Assembly (NCBI RefSeq): GCF_028288225.1
Contig: NZ_JAQBOC010000028.1
Coordinates: 83,121-147,120, forward strand
Direction: 5' to 3'
Source of the DNA: Mucilaginibacter sp.
GTDB lineage: Bacteria > Bacteroidota > Bacteroidia > Sphingobacteriales > Sphingobacteriaceae
Length of the DNA: 64,000 bases
Below are positions 33,496 through 43,003 of the stretch, piece after piece. The position numbers were made by a program, and so were the translations under genes. The notes below the pieces were generated by a model, which was given only the letters and a program-made list of their open reading frames with translations, did not search any database and was not told the DNA's origin. Positions within the stretch are counted from its first letter, which is position 1, and every line of letters starts with the position of its first letter.

Positions 33496-36400
33496 ATGAA
33501 TCACATTCTTGATATAAACGCTAATGAAGAGGCCCTGTATCCCATTTTTGAAAAAATTTTTGATTCCCATGGAATACTATTTCTTGGTGCAGGAGCTTCA
33601 GTAGGAGAAAAGGTATATCTAAGCAAGCAAATAATTGAATACTATGAAGAATATCTTGGAAAGTCATTGAGTGAACCCAATATCACAAAGTTCGTGGACA
33701 TTCTATCTGCTGATGCTGATTTTAACAGAAAACATTTGGATGGCGAAGTTGAAAAAATGCTACGAAATTTGCCTGTAACCGCTGGTCATGAAATTTTAGC
33801 AAGTATCCCCTGGCAAGAAATAATTACAACCAATTATGATTTATTAGTCGAAATGGCCTACGACAAAATCCGTTCATCATCAAACCATCTTTATGATATT
33901 GTTCCAATAAGGGAATTAGCTAAGTTAAATTATAAAAAAAGTAATACTGAAGTAAAATATATTAAACTAAACGGATGTATAAGCGAAAAAATCAAATATC
34001 CTTTGGCATTTTCAACTAACGATTTTTCGAGAATAAATAAATTTTACAAAAATGTTTTACACGAATTAAAGGACATTTCTGACTCTACGATATTTATTTC
34101 AATGGGATATTCATATACCGATGAATTTGCTAAACAATTCTTAGAAAAATTTGACAGTACAGGATTTAGAGAACGTAGGTGGATATATAATGTTGATCCT
34201 TTTCCCAATATGAGCGCATTGCCATATTATACCCAGCAGAGAATTTGCATAATTAAATGCAGTTTTCAGGACTTTTTTCTAAAGTATAAAAAATGGGAAG
34301 ATAAAAACCTTCAAGTAACTATAAGGAGAAAAAAAATAGTTCTAAGTGATAACAAACTGAGCCCGATACAAATACCTACTCGCCTATCTATTAATCTTGA
34401 TAATTCCATCAGTCAACTTAATGCAAATACCAGGGATAAATTCGTTTCCGAATTGGATTTTTATAAGGGAGAGGAACCGAATTATAATTTAATAACAAGA
34501 AGCGTTGACGTAATAAAAACTAATCTACTAAATGATGCTAAGATTCAAATTGAAAACGCGCTTCATGAAAATGGCGCAACTTTTTTACCGATTTTCTTTC
34601 TAACGGGCGAATATGGCATAGGTAAATCAACATTTACTTTAAGGCTTATACATGAGTTCTTAAAAAACATTGATTCGAATACAGTCGCATATGAGATATC
34701 AGATTTTCATAGGCTAAAATCAGAATATATTATTGAACTCTTTAAATACGTTAAAGCAAAGTTTGTTATATTTTATTGTGACGAAGTTGAAGTAGAAAGC
34801 ACTTTCAAATCATTATTAGAGTTAAGAAGAGAACTAAGCGTCGAGCAATTCAATGATTTAAATGTGTTTTTTCTAGTTCCAATAAGGGAAAATATTTTGT
34901 TAAAATTTAAAACTCACAGGGAAATTAAAAAATCCTATGAAATAAATTTAAGTAGTAAATTAAGTGAAGCCGAGGTTGAAGAGCTTTTAGAAAAACTGAG
35001 ATCAGTGGGTTTAGTTCAATTTAGAGATGTATCTGAGAAAGAAGAGCTAATAAGAAAAGTTAAAGATGATTACGATAATGACTCATTTTTATCCTTATTA
35101 AAACTAGTGACAAATGGCACACATTCAAACGATTTGGTTAGTGCTTATGATCAACTTTCAAAAGATGCGAAACAGGCATTTATATTTACAGCATTATTAC
35201 ATAGACATAGACTTCCTTTACCAGCAGGTTGGTTAAAACATGCTATATCAACTTTGGATTGGGACTTATTTATAGAGAAGGTTATTAAAGCTGAAGGAAA
35301 AGGACTGTTACTTCAACAGCGAATGTCATCACATGGTACTGAACCAGATTTATATTTTAAAACAAAGCATCCCTTAATTGCTAACGAACTAATTAATCAA
35401 ATTTTACCTTCTCAAGATAAGCAATACGAACTATATGAAAGATTATTAAAATCAGTAAATCCAGGTATTACAAATTCCTATTTGGTTAATGACTTATTAA
35501 AGATTCTTATAAAAGAGGACAATTTCTCTAAGGCCAAAATAAATAAGTTGTATGATGTTGCATATGTAAATCTATCTGATGATCCACATTTCTTGTTAAA
35601 TTTTGCTACTAACCTACAATCCAGAAATAATATATCCGATTTAAAAAAAGGTTTAGAAGTCTTAATTTATGCTGAATCCTTATTTGATTATAAAAATCAC
35701 AGGTTTATTCATCGAAGAGGCATTATAAACTTTGAATTAGCCAAACAATTTTTTGAAAAAGACAGTACGGATAGTATCGTCTTTAAATATCTGTATGAAG
35801 CTTTAGATCTATTTCTAACTAAACAGTTTTTGGATCCTTTCTCTGCATACGGATACGTAGATTACGTAAGGTGTTTAATTTGGGAGAATAAAAACGTTTT
35901 AATTGATCAAGAAGACAAATTGCAAAATCGAATAAAAATTGAAGAGTTACTAGATTTAGCTGAAAGAGTGGTTACGGATGAACTAAGTTGGGTATTATCA
36001 CTCAAAAGTCAGTATGTTTCTTCATTGAGGAATGGTTTAAGCGAAGTTGCTTATAAAGCACAACTTATTGAACTTTATGAAAATATATATTTAAGGCCTT
36101 ACGCATGTATACTTTTATACAATTATTATCAAAACCAAAAGATAGTTGATAATGAAGAGTTAAATAATCTTGTCAGCGAGATGGAGAGCTATTTAGACAA
36201 TAAAGAAGTTGCTAAATTTCTATTTAAATATTACGGACGACATTTATATGATCCCAATAAGCGTATTAAAATGTTTAATTTACTAAGAAATGATCTGTTT
36301 ATAGAGAAGGACCTGCCTTTGCAGTTTAATTATTTTCAATTTATAGCCGAATCTTATAATGCGAATTTTGGAGTAGGAAAATCTTATTTAAGCAAAATTA

Positions 36401-36666
36401 CTTCAAATTATTATAATTTAAATCCTGAATTTCACTATTTATGGTCAGACCCTAATGGCATGGTTAGTATTCATGAGAGCTTAATTGTAAAAAATTCTAA
36501 CAATAAGTTTAAGATGGTCCGTGTGATAAATTATCAGCAATCATTTAAATTAATTAAAGGTGAATATGAAAATTATCCCGTTGGCCAACATGTCGACGTT
36601 AAATTGCATTTTTATTTATATGGAATAATGGCCGAGATTGTAAAATCAAATAACGATCAGGGATAG
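33496..36666 (+). CDS. SIR2-STAND antiphage defence protein (Avs5-like)
   Basis: The 1056-residue protein has three parts. Residues 25-275 are a SIR2-like domain: LFLGAGASVG (31-35 GAGAS), ITTNYDLLVE (TTNYD at 111-115) and ISMGYSYTDEF. Residues about 350-600 are a P-loop STAND-type NTPase with Walker A GEYGIGKST (about 370) and Walker B KFVIFYCDEVEV (about 421). The rest is helical, TPR-like, likely the sensor. SIR2-STAND proteins (Avs5 group) detect phage proteins and deplete NAD+. Odd: where SIR2 enzymes usually have a catalytic His in K-x-H-G, here it is KLNGC (Asn159), so NADase activity is uncertain. AT-rich, next to an IS: acquired. Confidence 0.82.
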   Translation: MNHILDINANEEALYPIFEKIFDSHGILFLGAGASVGEKVYLSKQIIEYYEEYLGKSLSEPNITKFVDILSADADFNRKHLDGEVEKMLRNLPVTAGHEILASIPWQEIITTNYDLLVEMAYDKIRSSSNHLYDIVPIRELAKLNYKKSNTEVKYIKLNGCISEKIKYPLAFSTNDFSRINKFYKNVLHELKDISDSTIFISMGYSYTDEFAKQFLEKFDSTGFRERRWIYNVDPFPNMSALPYYTQQRICIIKCSFQDFFLKYKKWEDKNLQVTIRRKKIVLSDNKLSPIQIPTRLSINLDNSISQLNANTRDKFVSELDFYKGEEPNYNLITRSVDVIKTNLLNDAKIQIENALHENGATFLPIFFLTGEYGIGKSTFTLRLIHEFLKNIDSNTVAYEISDFHRLKSEYIIELFKYVKAKFVIFYCDEVEVESTFKSLLELRRELSVEQFNDLNVFFLVPIRENILLKFKTHREIKKSYEINLSSKLSEAEVEELLEKLRSVGLVQFRDVSEKEELIRKVKDDYDNDSFLSLLKLVTNGTHSNDLVSAYDQLSKDAKQAFIFTALLHRHRLPLPAGWLKHAISTLDWDLFIEKVIKAEGKGLLLQQRMSSHGTEPDLYFKTKHPLIANELINQILPSQDKQYELYERLLKSVNPGITNSYLVNDLLKILIKEDNFSKAKINKLYDVAYVNLSDDPHFLLNFATNLQSRNNISDLKKGLEVLIYAESLFDYKNHRFIHRRGIINFELAKQFFEKDSTDSIVFKYLYEALDLFLTKQFLDPFSAYGYVDYVRCLIWENKNVLIDQEDKLQNRIKIEELLDLAERVVTDELSWVLSLKSQYVSSLRNGLSEVAYKAQLIELYENIYLRPYACILLYNYYQNQKIVDNEELNNLVSEMESYLDNKEVAKFLFKYYGRHLYDPNKRIKMFNLLRNDLFIEKDLPLQFNYFQFIAESYNANFGVGKSYLSKITSNYYNLNPEFHYLWSDPNGMVSIHESLIVKNSNNKFKMVRVINYQQSFKLIKGEYENYPVGQHVDVKLHFYLYGIMAEIVKSNNDQG

Positions 36667-37307
36667 CCCCCGCAGCCGCAAATCTCCCGGCTTGTAACCC
36701 ACATGCTTAGTAACTAACCTTGCAGCAGCCCAACCAATAAGCTTTATTGAACCCCAAAGCCAGCATTAGGGAAGTGGATACCGGCCAAGCTAGGCCTCAG
36801 CGCAGGCCGCGCCCAATGCCTGTAGGCGTATGATCCCGATCTTCGTCGGGGCGGGCCTCTTGCCCGGGCTGCAAGCAATGCCCTTTTGAATAAGCTGGCA
36901 GTTTTGAGTTGGCAGCAGGCAGTGAGGAATCAGGAGCAGTAGAGTGTGGCAGGAGCAGGGAATACTATAAAACATGCTGAAATAAGTTACCCGGGACAAA
37001 TTATATTGAACGTGCAATGGGATGTCATCCTGAGCCTGTCGAAGGACGACGTGCGCAGAGGCCTTTGCCCGCATGATTCGACGGGGCTCACCATGACATC
37101 CAGCGCTTGTTATTTCCCCTTCAGAATTTCGTTTCAGCAGGGTCTCTCATAGAGGACCCTGCGCTGTGGTTTGCAGGAATTTTTGACATGAGATGATTTT
37201 CTACCGCATACCTGGCAGGCGGCGCAGGGTCCCTTTCAGGAGACCCTGCGGGGACAAAGCCCAGGGTGACAAAGGCTTTTTAGTCAGTTTCTTGCCATTC
37301 CTTGTCG
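36667..37307. other. 640-bp repeat-filled gap
   Basis: No credible gene. In order it holds a diverged copy of the CCGGCTTGTGGCCC element (36675-36711) and a CAGTTTTGAGTTGGCAG word (36899 on; also near 39578 and 59168). The GATGTCATCCTGAGC palindrome (37021-37100) follows, then paired GACCCTGCGC/GCGCAGGGTC hairpins (37139-37255). Confidence 0.6.
37021..37100. repeat. REP-like palindrome GATGTCATCCTGAGC...GCTCACCATGACATC
   Basis: Arms GATGTCATCCTGAGCCTGTC and its imperfect inverse ending at 37100 form a long hairpin. Related units occur inside the next gene (37553-37786) and at 59275-59505. Confidence 0.8.
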
Positions 37308-39221
37308 TCAGGGTCTTTCGCCCCGCAGCATCGCCAGTTCCATGTGATATTGTTTGACAAGGTCCCGGTAGCCTTTTGAGCGGAGGACGTGATCCGGACG
37401 GCGGGGCATGAGGGGATGTTCAAGATTTTTGCGCACCACTTCTTCGATAGACTCGAGGTGGGGTGGATCGGGGATGCATTCTTCCATTTGCACATCACTC
37501 ATCTGCACATCCGCACATCCGAAATCCGCACATCTTCCAGCATCCGGGGCGCATTCCTCCGTTTGTATAGCTGCATGGCGAGGGCCTTCGCACTCGTCGT
37601 CCTTCGACAGGCTCAGGATGACACCCGGCAATTCCTCCGTTTGTATTTCTGTATGGCGAGGGCCTTCGCGCTCCTCGTCCTTCGACAGGCTCAGGATGAC
37701 ACCCGGCGATTCCTCCGTTTGTATTTCTGCATGGCAAGGGCCTTCGCGCTCGTCGTCCTTCGAGTGCCTCAGGATGACAATTGCGCGCTCATCCATTTTT
37801 GCATCACTCATCTGCACATCGGCATCTTCCATAACACACCCCTGCACCCCTCTCAAGAGGGGAATCGCTGCTGGCCCTGCTTCTTCTATCCGCACATCTG
37901 CACATCCGAAATCCGCACATTCTCCCAAATTTGCACATCCGAAATCCGCACATCCTCCCACATCCGCACATTCTCCTGCATCTCCCAATCGTTTTATGAT
38001 CCGGAAAACGGTGGTGGAGGCGAGGCCAAGCTGGGCGGCTATCTGGCGGATGGTGAGGCACTGCTTGTTGAGCTGGGCTATGCGGGTCTCGGTATTTTTG
38101 CGGTATTGTTCGTTATAGGTTGCAAGGTGATCGCTTTCGTAACCCTGGCCGCTGAACTGAAAATGCAGGAAGGGGCCGGTTTTTACAATGGCGCCGAAGC
38201 AGATGTTTGCCGCGCCGTATTCCTCGCTGATGCTGCGCTGCTTGATCTGTTTGAGGTAGCGGAGTCCGGCGGTTTGCTGACTCTCGCCGATGGCGAAGGC
38301 GCTGTCGGCGAGGTTGATGAGCATTTTGCTGCCCTGCAGATCGTTGCGTGAAAGCGGTTTGGTGGTATTGCGTTTGGGCGTATGGGCCAGCACCAGGATG
38401 GAGATGCGGTACCGCCGCTTGATGTTTTGCAGGTATTCCATTAAATTTAAGGCGCCCGCTGCGCTCTGCGTGCCATAGCGCAGGCAGGTGATGTTATCAA
38501 TAATGAGCACTTTTGCCTTGCAGGCCAGCAGCGCATTTTCGATCTCGTTATTTATAAACTCCTCGTAGGTGTTAAACCTGTTTTGTTTACTGGAGAAGGG
38601 GTTGAGCGTGGCCCTGAAAAAGTTGCCGTTGAAGGGGTGTTTGCCATCCGCGGCACTGCTGTAGCGGCGGCGGAACTGCTGGTCGCTCAGCTCAAAATCA
38701 AAATATACCACGGGAGCGGCGGGGAGCGTTAGTTCGAAGCCGGGGATGGGCAGGCCGCGACTTATGCTGTCAGCAATTTGTACAGCGAGGATGGATTTGC
38801 CCACGTTGGTATCGGCAAAAAGGATACAAAGCTCATCCTGCATCCAAAGCTTGCCCAGCAGCATGCCGGCTTCAGGCTCGTCGTCGTCCTGCAGCTGCCA
38901 GTCGGTGCCCGAGCGGATGATGAAAGCGCCGGTGTTATCGTATTCATACTCATAGTCGCCAGGCGTGGTTTCTTCCGGATCGTCTTCATAATCGTAGTCA
39001 TATTCTTCCTCGTCTGGTGCTGGTACTACTTCTTCTTCCGCTGCTACTGCTACCCCCGCTGCTACTCCCACTGCCACTTCTTCTTCCTGACTTTTCTTAA
39101 ACAAAAGCTCCATATCGTCCTCCGTGACCAGGTTGGCGCGGGTGTCATTCCTGATGGTTTCAATTACAATGGAGCGCACAAATGGCGAGTATTTGGATTT
39201 GGTTTGTTTCTTCTTTTTCAT
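37308..39221 (-). CDS. AAA_25 (RepA-like) ATPase with a repeat-built C-terminal region
   Basis: This 637-residue protein begins with a basic N-terminus and an acidic Asp/Glu/Tyr-rich linker (about residues 45-95). Next is a RecA-like ATPase with Walker A LFADTNVGKSILAVQIADSI (about 135) and Walker B KVLIIDNITCL (about 235), plus HTPKRNTTKPLSRNDLQGSK. An HTH follows at about 385-410 (LTIRQIAAQLGLASTTVFRI). After that the protein is low complexity: ECADFGCADV repeats, then three copies of a 26-residue unit containing GVILSLSKDEEREGPRH. These are translated intergenic repeats. The end (YRDLVKQYHMELAMLRGERP) looks conserved. Likely a plasmid- or phage-derived replication or regulatory ATPase. Confidence 0.8.
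   Translation of the reverse strand: MKKKKQTKSKYSPFVRSIVIETIRNDTRANLVTEDDMELLFKKSQEEEVAVGVAAGVAVAAEEEVVPAPDEEEYDYDYEDDPEETTPGDYEYEYDNTGAFIIRSGTDWQLQDDDEPEAGMLLGKLWMQDELCILFADTNVGKSILAVQIADSISRGLPIPGFELTLPAAPVVYFDFELSDQQFRRRYSSAADGKHPFNGNFFRATLNPFSSKQNRFNTYEEFINNEIENALLACKAKVLIIDNITCLRYGTQSAAGALNLMEYLQNIKRRYRISILVLAHTPKRNTTKPLSRNDLQGSKMLINLADSAFAIGESQQTAGLRYLKQIKQRSISEEYGAANICFGAIVKTGPFLHFQFSGQGYESDHLATYNEQYRKNTETRIAQLNKQCLTIRQIAAQLGLASTTVFRIIKRLGDAGECADVGGCADFGCANLGECADFGCADVRIEEAGPAAIPLLRGVQGCVMEDADVQMSDAKMDERAIVILRHSKDDEREGPCHAEIQTEESPGVILSLSKDEEREGPRHTEIQTEELPGVILSLSKDDECEGPRHAAIQTEECAPDAGRCADFGCADVQMSDVQMEECIPDPPHLESIEEVVRKNLEHPLMPRRPDHVLRSKGYRDLVKQYHMELAMLRGERP
37553..37786. repeat. Three in-frame 78-bp tandem repeats inside the AAA_25 gene
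   Basis: Units start at 37553, 37631 and 37709, with a period of exactly 78 bp (26 codons). Each contains the palindrome half GTCCTTCGACAGGCTCAGGATGAC (slightly changed in the third), the same word as the intergenic REP-like elements. Confidence 0.85.
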
Positions 39222-39784
39222 GTTGTGTTGGGGATGGCCGGGCAGTGGGGGTGAGGGACAGTGCTAATATCGGGATTGGATTTGGGAAAAGTGCTGACAG
39301 TGTTTTGTCAGTAGGGGTATTGGCGGGGAGGATTGGGAAGAATCAAAACAAGCAGTGGCCTGTGCGATTCCTTCCTCGGGGAAGGGAAGGTAGGGGTTTC
39401 GCGAACTATGTTACCCTTGCTTTTAAACCTCAACAAGCGTAAAAGCCTGGCGTAGAAACCCCTCCATACACCTCCCAAGGGAGGGAATCGCACGGGCGGG
39501 TCTTTTTATAATCGTCTGAACTGCACCCTTGTTGGAGTTGTCTCCAGTAAGCAGGATGAAGCTTGGGATGCCCTTATATTTTACTGCCCACTGCCAACTC
39601 AAAACTGCCAACTTTTTTAAAAAGGCTGTTCCACTTGTTCCGTTTGTTTCACGCATGCACATTGTTCACCAGGGAACACGCGAAGATGCGTTGCCGGATC
39701 GGGGGGCCGGGCACAAAAAAAAGACCTGCCAATTACGACAGGCCCTCATCATAGGCATGAAAGAAAAGATCTTAAAATGGTTGC
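39222..39784. other. 560-bp gap with a palindromic element and word repeats
   Basis: No gene. GTGCGATTCC (39362-39371) faces GGAATCGCAC (39484-39493), and TAGGGGTTTC faces GAAACCCCTC inside, forming a 132-bp hairpin element. A CACTGCCAACTCAAAACTGCC word follows (39583 on), inverse to the one near 36899. A short related CCCCTCTCAAGAGGGG piece also lies inside the AAA_25 gene near 37845. Confidence 0.65.
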
Positions 39785-42328
39785 TTATCCTTTTGACTTT
39801 GCACCTTGCTGGGCCGGAGCTGTTCCGGAACCGCCGCCTTGTACAGCGCCGCCGCTATCGTCGGGGGTATTGTCCTGGTCTTGCTGCTGGTTTTCCTTTT
39901 TCTCCTTGCGTTTTTGCGGGATGCCGTTGTTGCCAAAGCGGTACGATAGGCTAAAAATAGCAGTACGGGTAGAAAACCGCCTTTCAGATACCTGGTTTGA
40001 GGCAAAGTATGGTGTATTAATGTTGATATCCGAGCGAAATTTACGGGTATTAAATATGTCGCGCACGTTGCCGCTAAAGCTCAGGGTTTTGGTGATGTCG
40101 TATTTTACACCACCATCAACCCCATACATGGCACGCATTTTACCCTGCGGAATTACCTGCGGACCCTGGTAGTCGCCGCGGATCTGGAAGCCCAGCTTTT
40201 TAAAGGGTTTCAGGTTGGCAGTTAAATTGCCGTTCCATGCATAGCCTGATGTGGTGGTTAAACCCAAGGCTGCATCACCGTCGATATGGCGGTAATAAAC
40301 GTTCACGTTGCCGGTAAAGTCGATGGCCGCGCTCGGGCTTACCTTGGCTATCAGCTCATAACCGGCGTTTGAGGCGCTTTTTATGTTCTCGAAAGTAGTT
40401 AGCGTAGTATCCAGATTTGTTGGACTAAGCGGCGTTGTTATGCGCTGGATAGCACCGTTTGTGAGCCTGTAATACAGTGACGAAGTAAGCGTAACGCTTT
40501 TCCAATAGTTAATATAGCTCAGCTCGAACGAGTGGGTGTCTTCGGGGCGCAGGTCGGGGTTACCCTGCTGGTAGTTCAGCTTGTCGCTTTGGTCGAGGAA
40601 AGGCGAAAGCTGCCTGTCGCGCGGGCGCGATACCCGGCGGGTGTAGCTCAATTGCAAGGTTTGATTTTCCGACAGTTTATCTGTTAAAAACACGCTTGGG
40701 TAAACGCGGAAATAATCCTGTTTATGCGGCACGGTAACACTATCACTCAATGAAGTACGGATGTGTGAATCTTCCAGGCGCAAGCCAACCTGCAGGCCAA
40801 AATTACCAAACTGATGCTGGTAATTGGTGTAAGCCGCATTTATGTTTTCCTTATAAATAAACCTGTTGCTCAGGAAGGGGTTATAATCAAAGCCGCCGCT
40901 GGTATTGTTTAGGGTATCAACCACATAGTTGTTATCGCTGTTGTTGATGTTGCTCCTTACGCCGGCTTCCAGCTTGCCATTGGCTAGCGGCAGGGTATAA
41001 TCTGCTTGGATGTTCCAGTTTTTTCCTCTCCCAACGGTAGTATTGTGTTGTTGGGTACGAAGGTATGAAGACGCGCTGTAATCATAATATTCGCTGAACA
41101 GGTTGTCGAAATTGTTGTTCTTATCCGTTCCGTAATTGATGTTCGCGGTTAACTCTTCGCCCTTCGTTTTATATTTATGGCTGAAATCAAGGTTGAAATC
41201 CACATTGGTGCCGCTGCCATTTGAGCTATTATTTTGGTTGATGCGTTGCTGTAGTATGCCGTTTTGCGTGATAAGCGTGGCGCCATTCTGTAGGCGGTCG
41301 CGGTCGCGGATGTTGACATTGGTTGAGAAGCCCAGCGTTGTTTTAGGATCTAAATTAATATCTATGCCGCTGCGGATGTTTTGCCCGGTAAAAGTAAATT
41401 GCTGATTTTGGGTTTGATTTTGGGTTTGATTGATGGTATCGGCAATGGTGGTTTTATTTGAAAAACCATCGCCGACTCTTGTGCCTTTTCGGTAGCTGTA
41501 GTTGGCATAAACATTTACCTTGCTATTTTGGTAGGCAATGTTAAAGTTGCCGTTATAGGTGTTTTGCGTACCCACCGATGCCGTTGCCGACCCTGTAAAG
41601 CCTTTTTGCGCGTTCTTTTTTAGTATGATGTTGATAATACCCGACTGCCCCTCTGCATCGTATTTTGATGACGGGTTGGTAATTACCTCGATAGTTTCGA
41701 TTGAGCTGGCAGGGATAGATTGCAAAATGTCAGCAATGTTACCGCCGGTTAAGGCTGATGGCTTACCGTTTATTAAAACGCGAACACTGCTTGATCCGCG
41801 GAGACTCAAATTACCGTCCACATCAACCTGCACCGATGGCACATTAGCCAGCAGATCAGTTGCCGAGCCACCCTGACTAACCAGGCTCTGCTCCACATTA
41901 AATGATTTTTTGTCAATTCCCAGCTGGATCTGGCTTTTTTGTGCGGTTACTACCACTTCTTTCAGCAGGCTCTTGCCCGGGCGCAGTTTTATGTTGCCGA
42001 GATCAATTATCCGTTTTGCAGGGCTTATATTAATACTATCTTTCAAAAAGGGCGAATAACTTACATAAGTTGCCCGTAATGAATACTGGCCATCATCAAC
42101 CCCGGTAAGAGAAAAACTGCCCTGCAGATCGGTCTGCATGTTTTTTACGGTATGATTATCTGATTTACGTATAAGCGAAACAGTGGCAAGCTCAAGCGGA
42201 CGGTTATTTGCCGCATCAACTAATTTGCCTGATATAGTACCACCAGCCGGGGTTTGCTGGGCATTAACAGTGACAAAAGAAAATATGCAAAGTGAAAAAA
42301 AGGTCGTTTTTATCAAATTCGAATTCAT
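39785..42328 (-). CDS. TonB-family outer-membrane beta-barrel protein with carboxypeptidase-regulatory-like domain
   Basis: The 847-residue protein has a signal peptide ending near VNAQ. A CarboxypepD_reg-like domain (residues 27-110, GGTISGKLVDAANNRPLELA) and a plug-like domain (about 120-225, with VLINGKPSALTGG and TNPSSKYDAEGQSGIINIIL) follow, then a large barrel ending FSLSYRFGN. The tail is Gln/Asn/Gly/Pro-rich (QDQDNTPDDSGG). This is the common Bacteroidota outer-membrane beta-barrel family related to TonB receptors; the substrate is unknown. No SusD partner is adjacent. Confidence 0.9.
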   Translation of the reverse strand: MNSNLIKTTFFSLCIFSFVTVNAQQTPAGGTISGKLVDAANNRPLELATVSLIRKSDNHTVKNMQTDLQGSFSLTGVDDGQYSLRATYVSYSPFLKDSINISPAKRIIDLGNIKLRPGKSLLKEVVVTAQKSQIQLGIDKKSFNVEQSLVSQGGSATDLLANVPSVQVDVDGNLSLRGSSSVRVLINGKPSALTGGNIADILQSIPASSIETIEVITNPSSKYDAEGQSGIINIILKKNAQKGFTGSATASVGTQNTYNGNFNIAYQNSKVNVYANYSYRKGTRVGDGFSNKTTIADTINQTQNQTQNQQFTFTGQNIRSGIDINLDPKTTLGFSTNVNIRDRDRLQNGATLITQNGILQQRINQNNSSNGSGTNVDFNLDFSHKYKTKGEELTANINYGTDKNNNFDNLFSEYYDYSASSYLRTQQHNTTVGRGKNWNIQADYTLPLANGKLEAGVRSNINNSDNNYVVDTLNNTSGGFDYNPFLSNRFIYKENINAAYTNYQHQFGNFGLQVGLRLEDSHIRTSLSDSVTVPHKQDYFRVYPSVFLTDKLSENQTLQLSYTRRVSRPRDRQLSPFLDQSDKLNYQQGNPDLRPEDTHSFELSYINYWKSVTLTSSLYYRLTNGAIQRITTPLSPTNLDTTLTTFENIKSASNAGYELIAKVSPSAAIDFTGNVNVYYRHIDGDAALGLTTTSGYAWNGNLTANLKPFKKLGFQIRGDYQGPQVIPQGKMRAMYGVDGGVKYDITKTLSFSGNVRDIFNTRKFRSDININTPYFASNQVSERRFSTRTAIFSLSYRFGNNGIPQKRKEKKENQQQDQDNTPDDSGGAVQGGGSGTAPAQQGAKSKG

Positions 42329-42471
42329 AATACAAAAATCACCTTTTTACATTTTACATAGCAATAATGCTTGTAACTTTGTTGATATTCTAAGGTAATT
42401 TTTTGGTTACGGATAAGAGAGCCAGCATGGCGGCGAGTAAATATACAAGCGAAATTAATGCTAATATGCTC

Positions 42472-42960
42472 TTACAGTTTTTTAACCGCAGCTAATATGT
42501 CTTCAACTTTAGGGTCTTTATCAATATACTTTACCGGTTTACCAATTTTATCATAAATGGCAATGTATGGGGTAGTAGCTACATGGTAATATTGCTGTAC
42601 TTTGTAGGTGTAGCCTTCAGTGCCAACCGTCCAGTTTGGATATTTTTTCAGATCAAAATCACGGGCAAAAACCTGGATCGCTTTAATTTGCTGTACAAAT
42701 GTTATCATTATTACCTGTACGTTTTTAAGTTCCTTCATATGCGGTTTTAGCTCGAACATTAAATGCTGGCAATGGCTGCAATCAGGAGCAAAATAAATGA
42801 TCATAGTAGCTTTATCCTTTTTAAGATTAGCCGGGGTTATATTAACGCTGTCGGTAGTTAATATTTTATAAGGGGGAATGGTGGGCGGCGGGGTAAAAGT
42901 TTGTGCATTAGTGCAGCTAACAGCCGCTATAAGGCATAAAAAAAATACTAATTTCTTCAT
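42472..42960 (-). CDS. Exported thioredoxin-like protein
   Basis: The 162-residue protein has a lipoprotein-like signal (FFLCLIAAVSC). A thioredoxin-fold domain contains FAPDCSHCQHLMFEL (CxxC redox pair) and the cis-Pro loop VATTPYIAIYD. It probably acts in periplasmic disulfide reduction or isomerisation. I start at ATG 42960, before the signal peptide; the frame continues upstream to 43014 into the end of the neighbouring oxidoreductase gene. Confidence 0.85.
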   Translation of the reverse strand: MKKLVFFLCLIAAVSCTNAQTFTPPPTIPPYKILTTDSVNITPANLKKDKATMIIYFAPDCSHCQHLMFELKPHMKELKNVQVIMITFVQQIKAIQVFARDFDLKKYPNWTVGTEGYTYKVQQYYHVATTPYIAIYDKIGKPVKYIDKDPKVEDILAAVKKL

Positions 42961-43003
42961 TGTTTTTAATTGCAATTTAACAGGGGACATATATACGATA
43001 TTT

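Noticed and set aside
37501..37980. Possible CRISPR array because of repeated CACATCCGAAATCCGCACAT words
   Set aside because: Repeats are short and irregular, without spacers of even length, lie inside a coding frame, and no cas genes are nearby.
37389..38351. A 320-residue plus-strand ORF opposite the AAA_25 ATPase
   Set aside because: It mirrors the low-complexity repeats of the real gene; the minus strand has Walker A/B and an HTH.
39778..40172. Plus-strand ORFs opposite the outer-membrane barrel gene, for example one starting at 39777
   Set aside because: They are antisense shadows of a well-supported 847-residue gene and have no recognisable domain.
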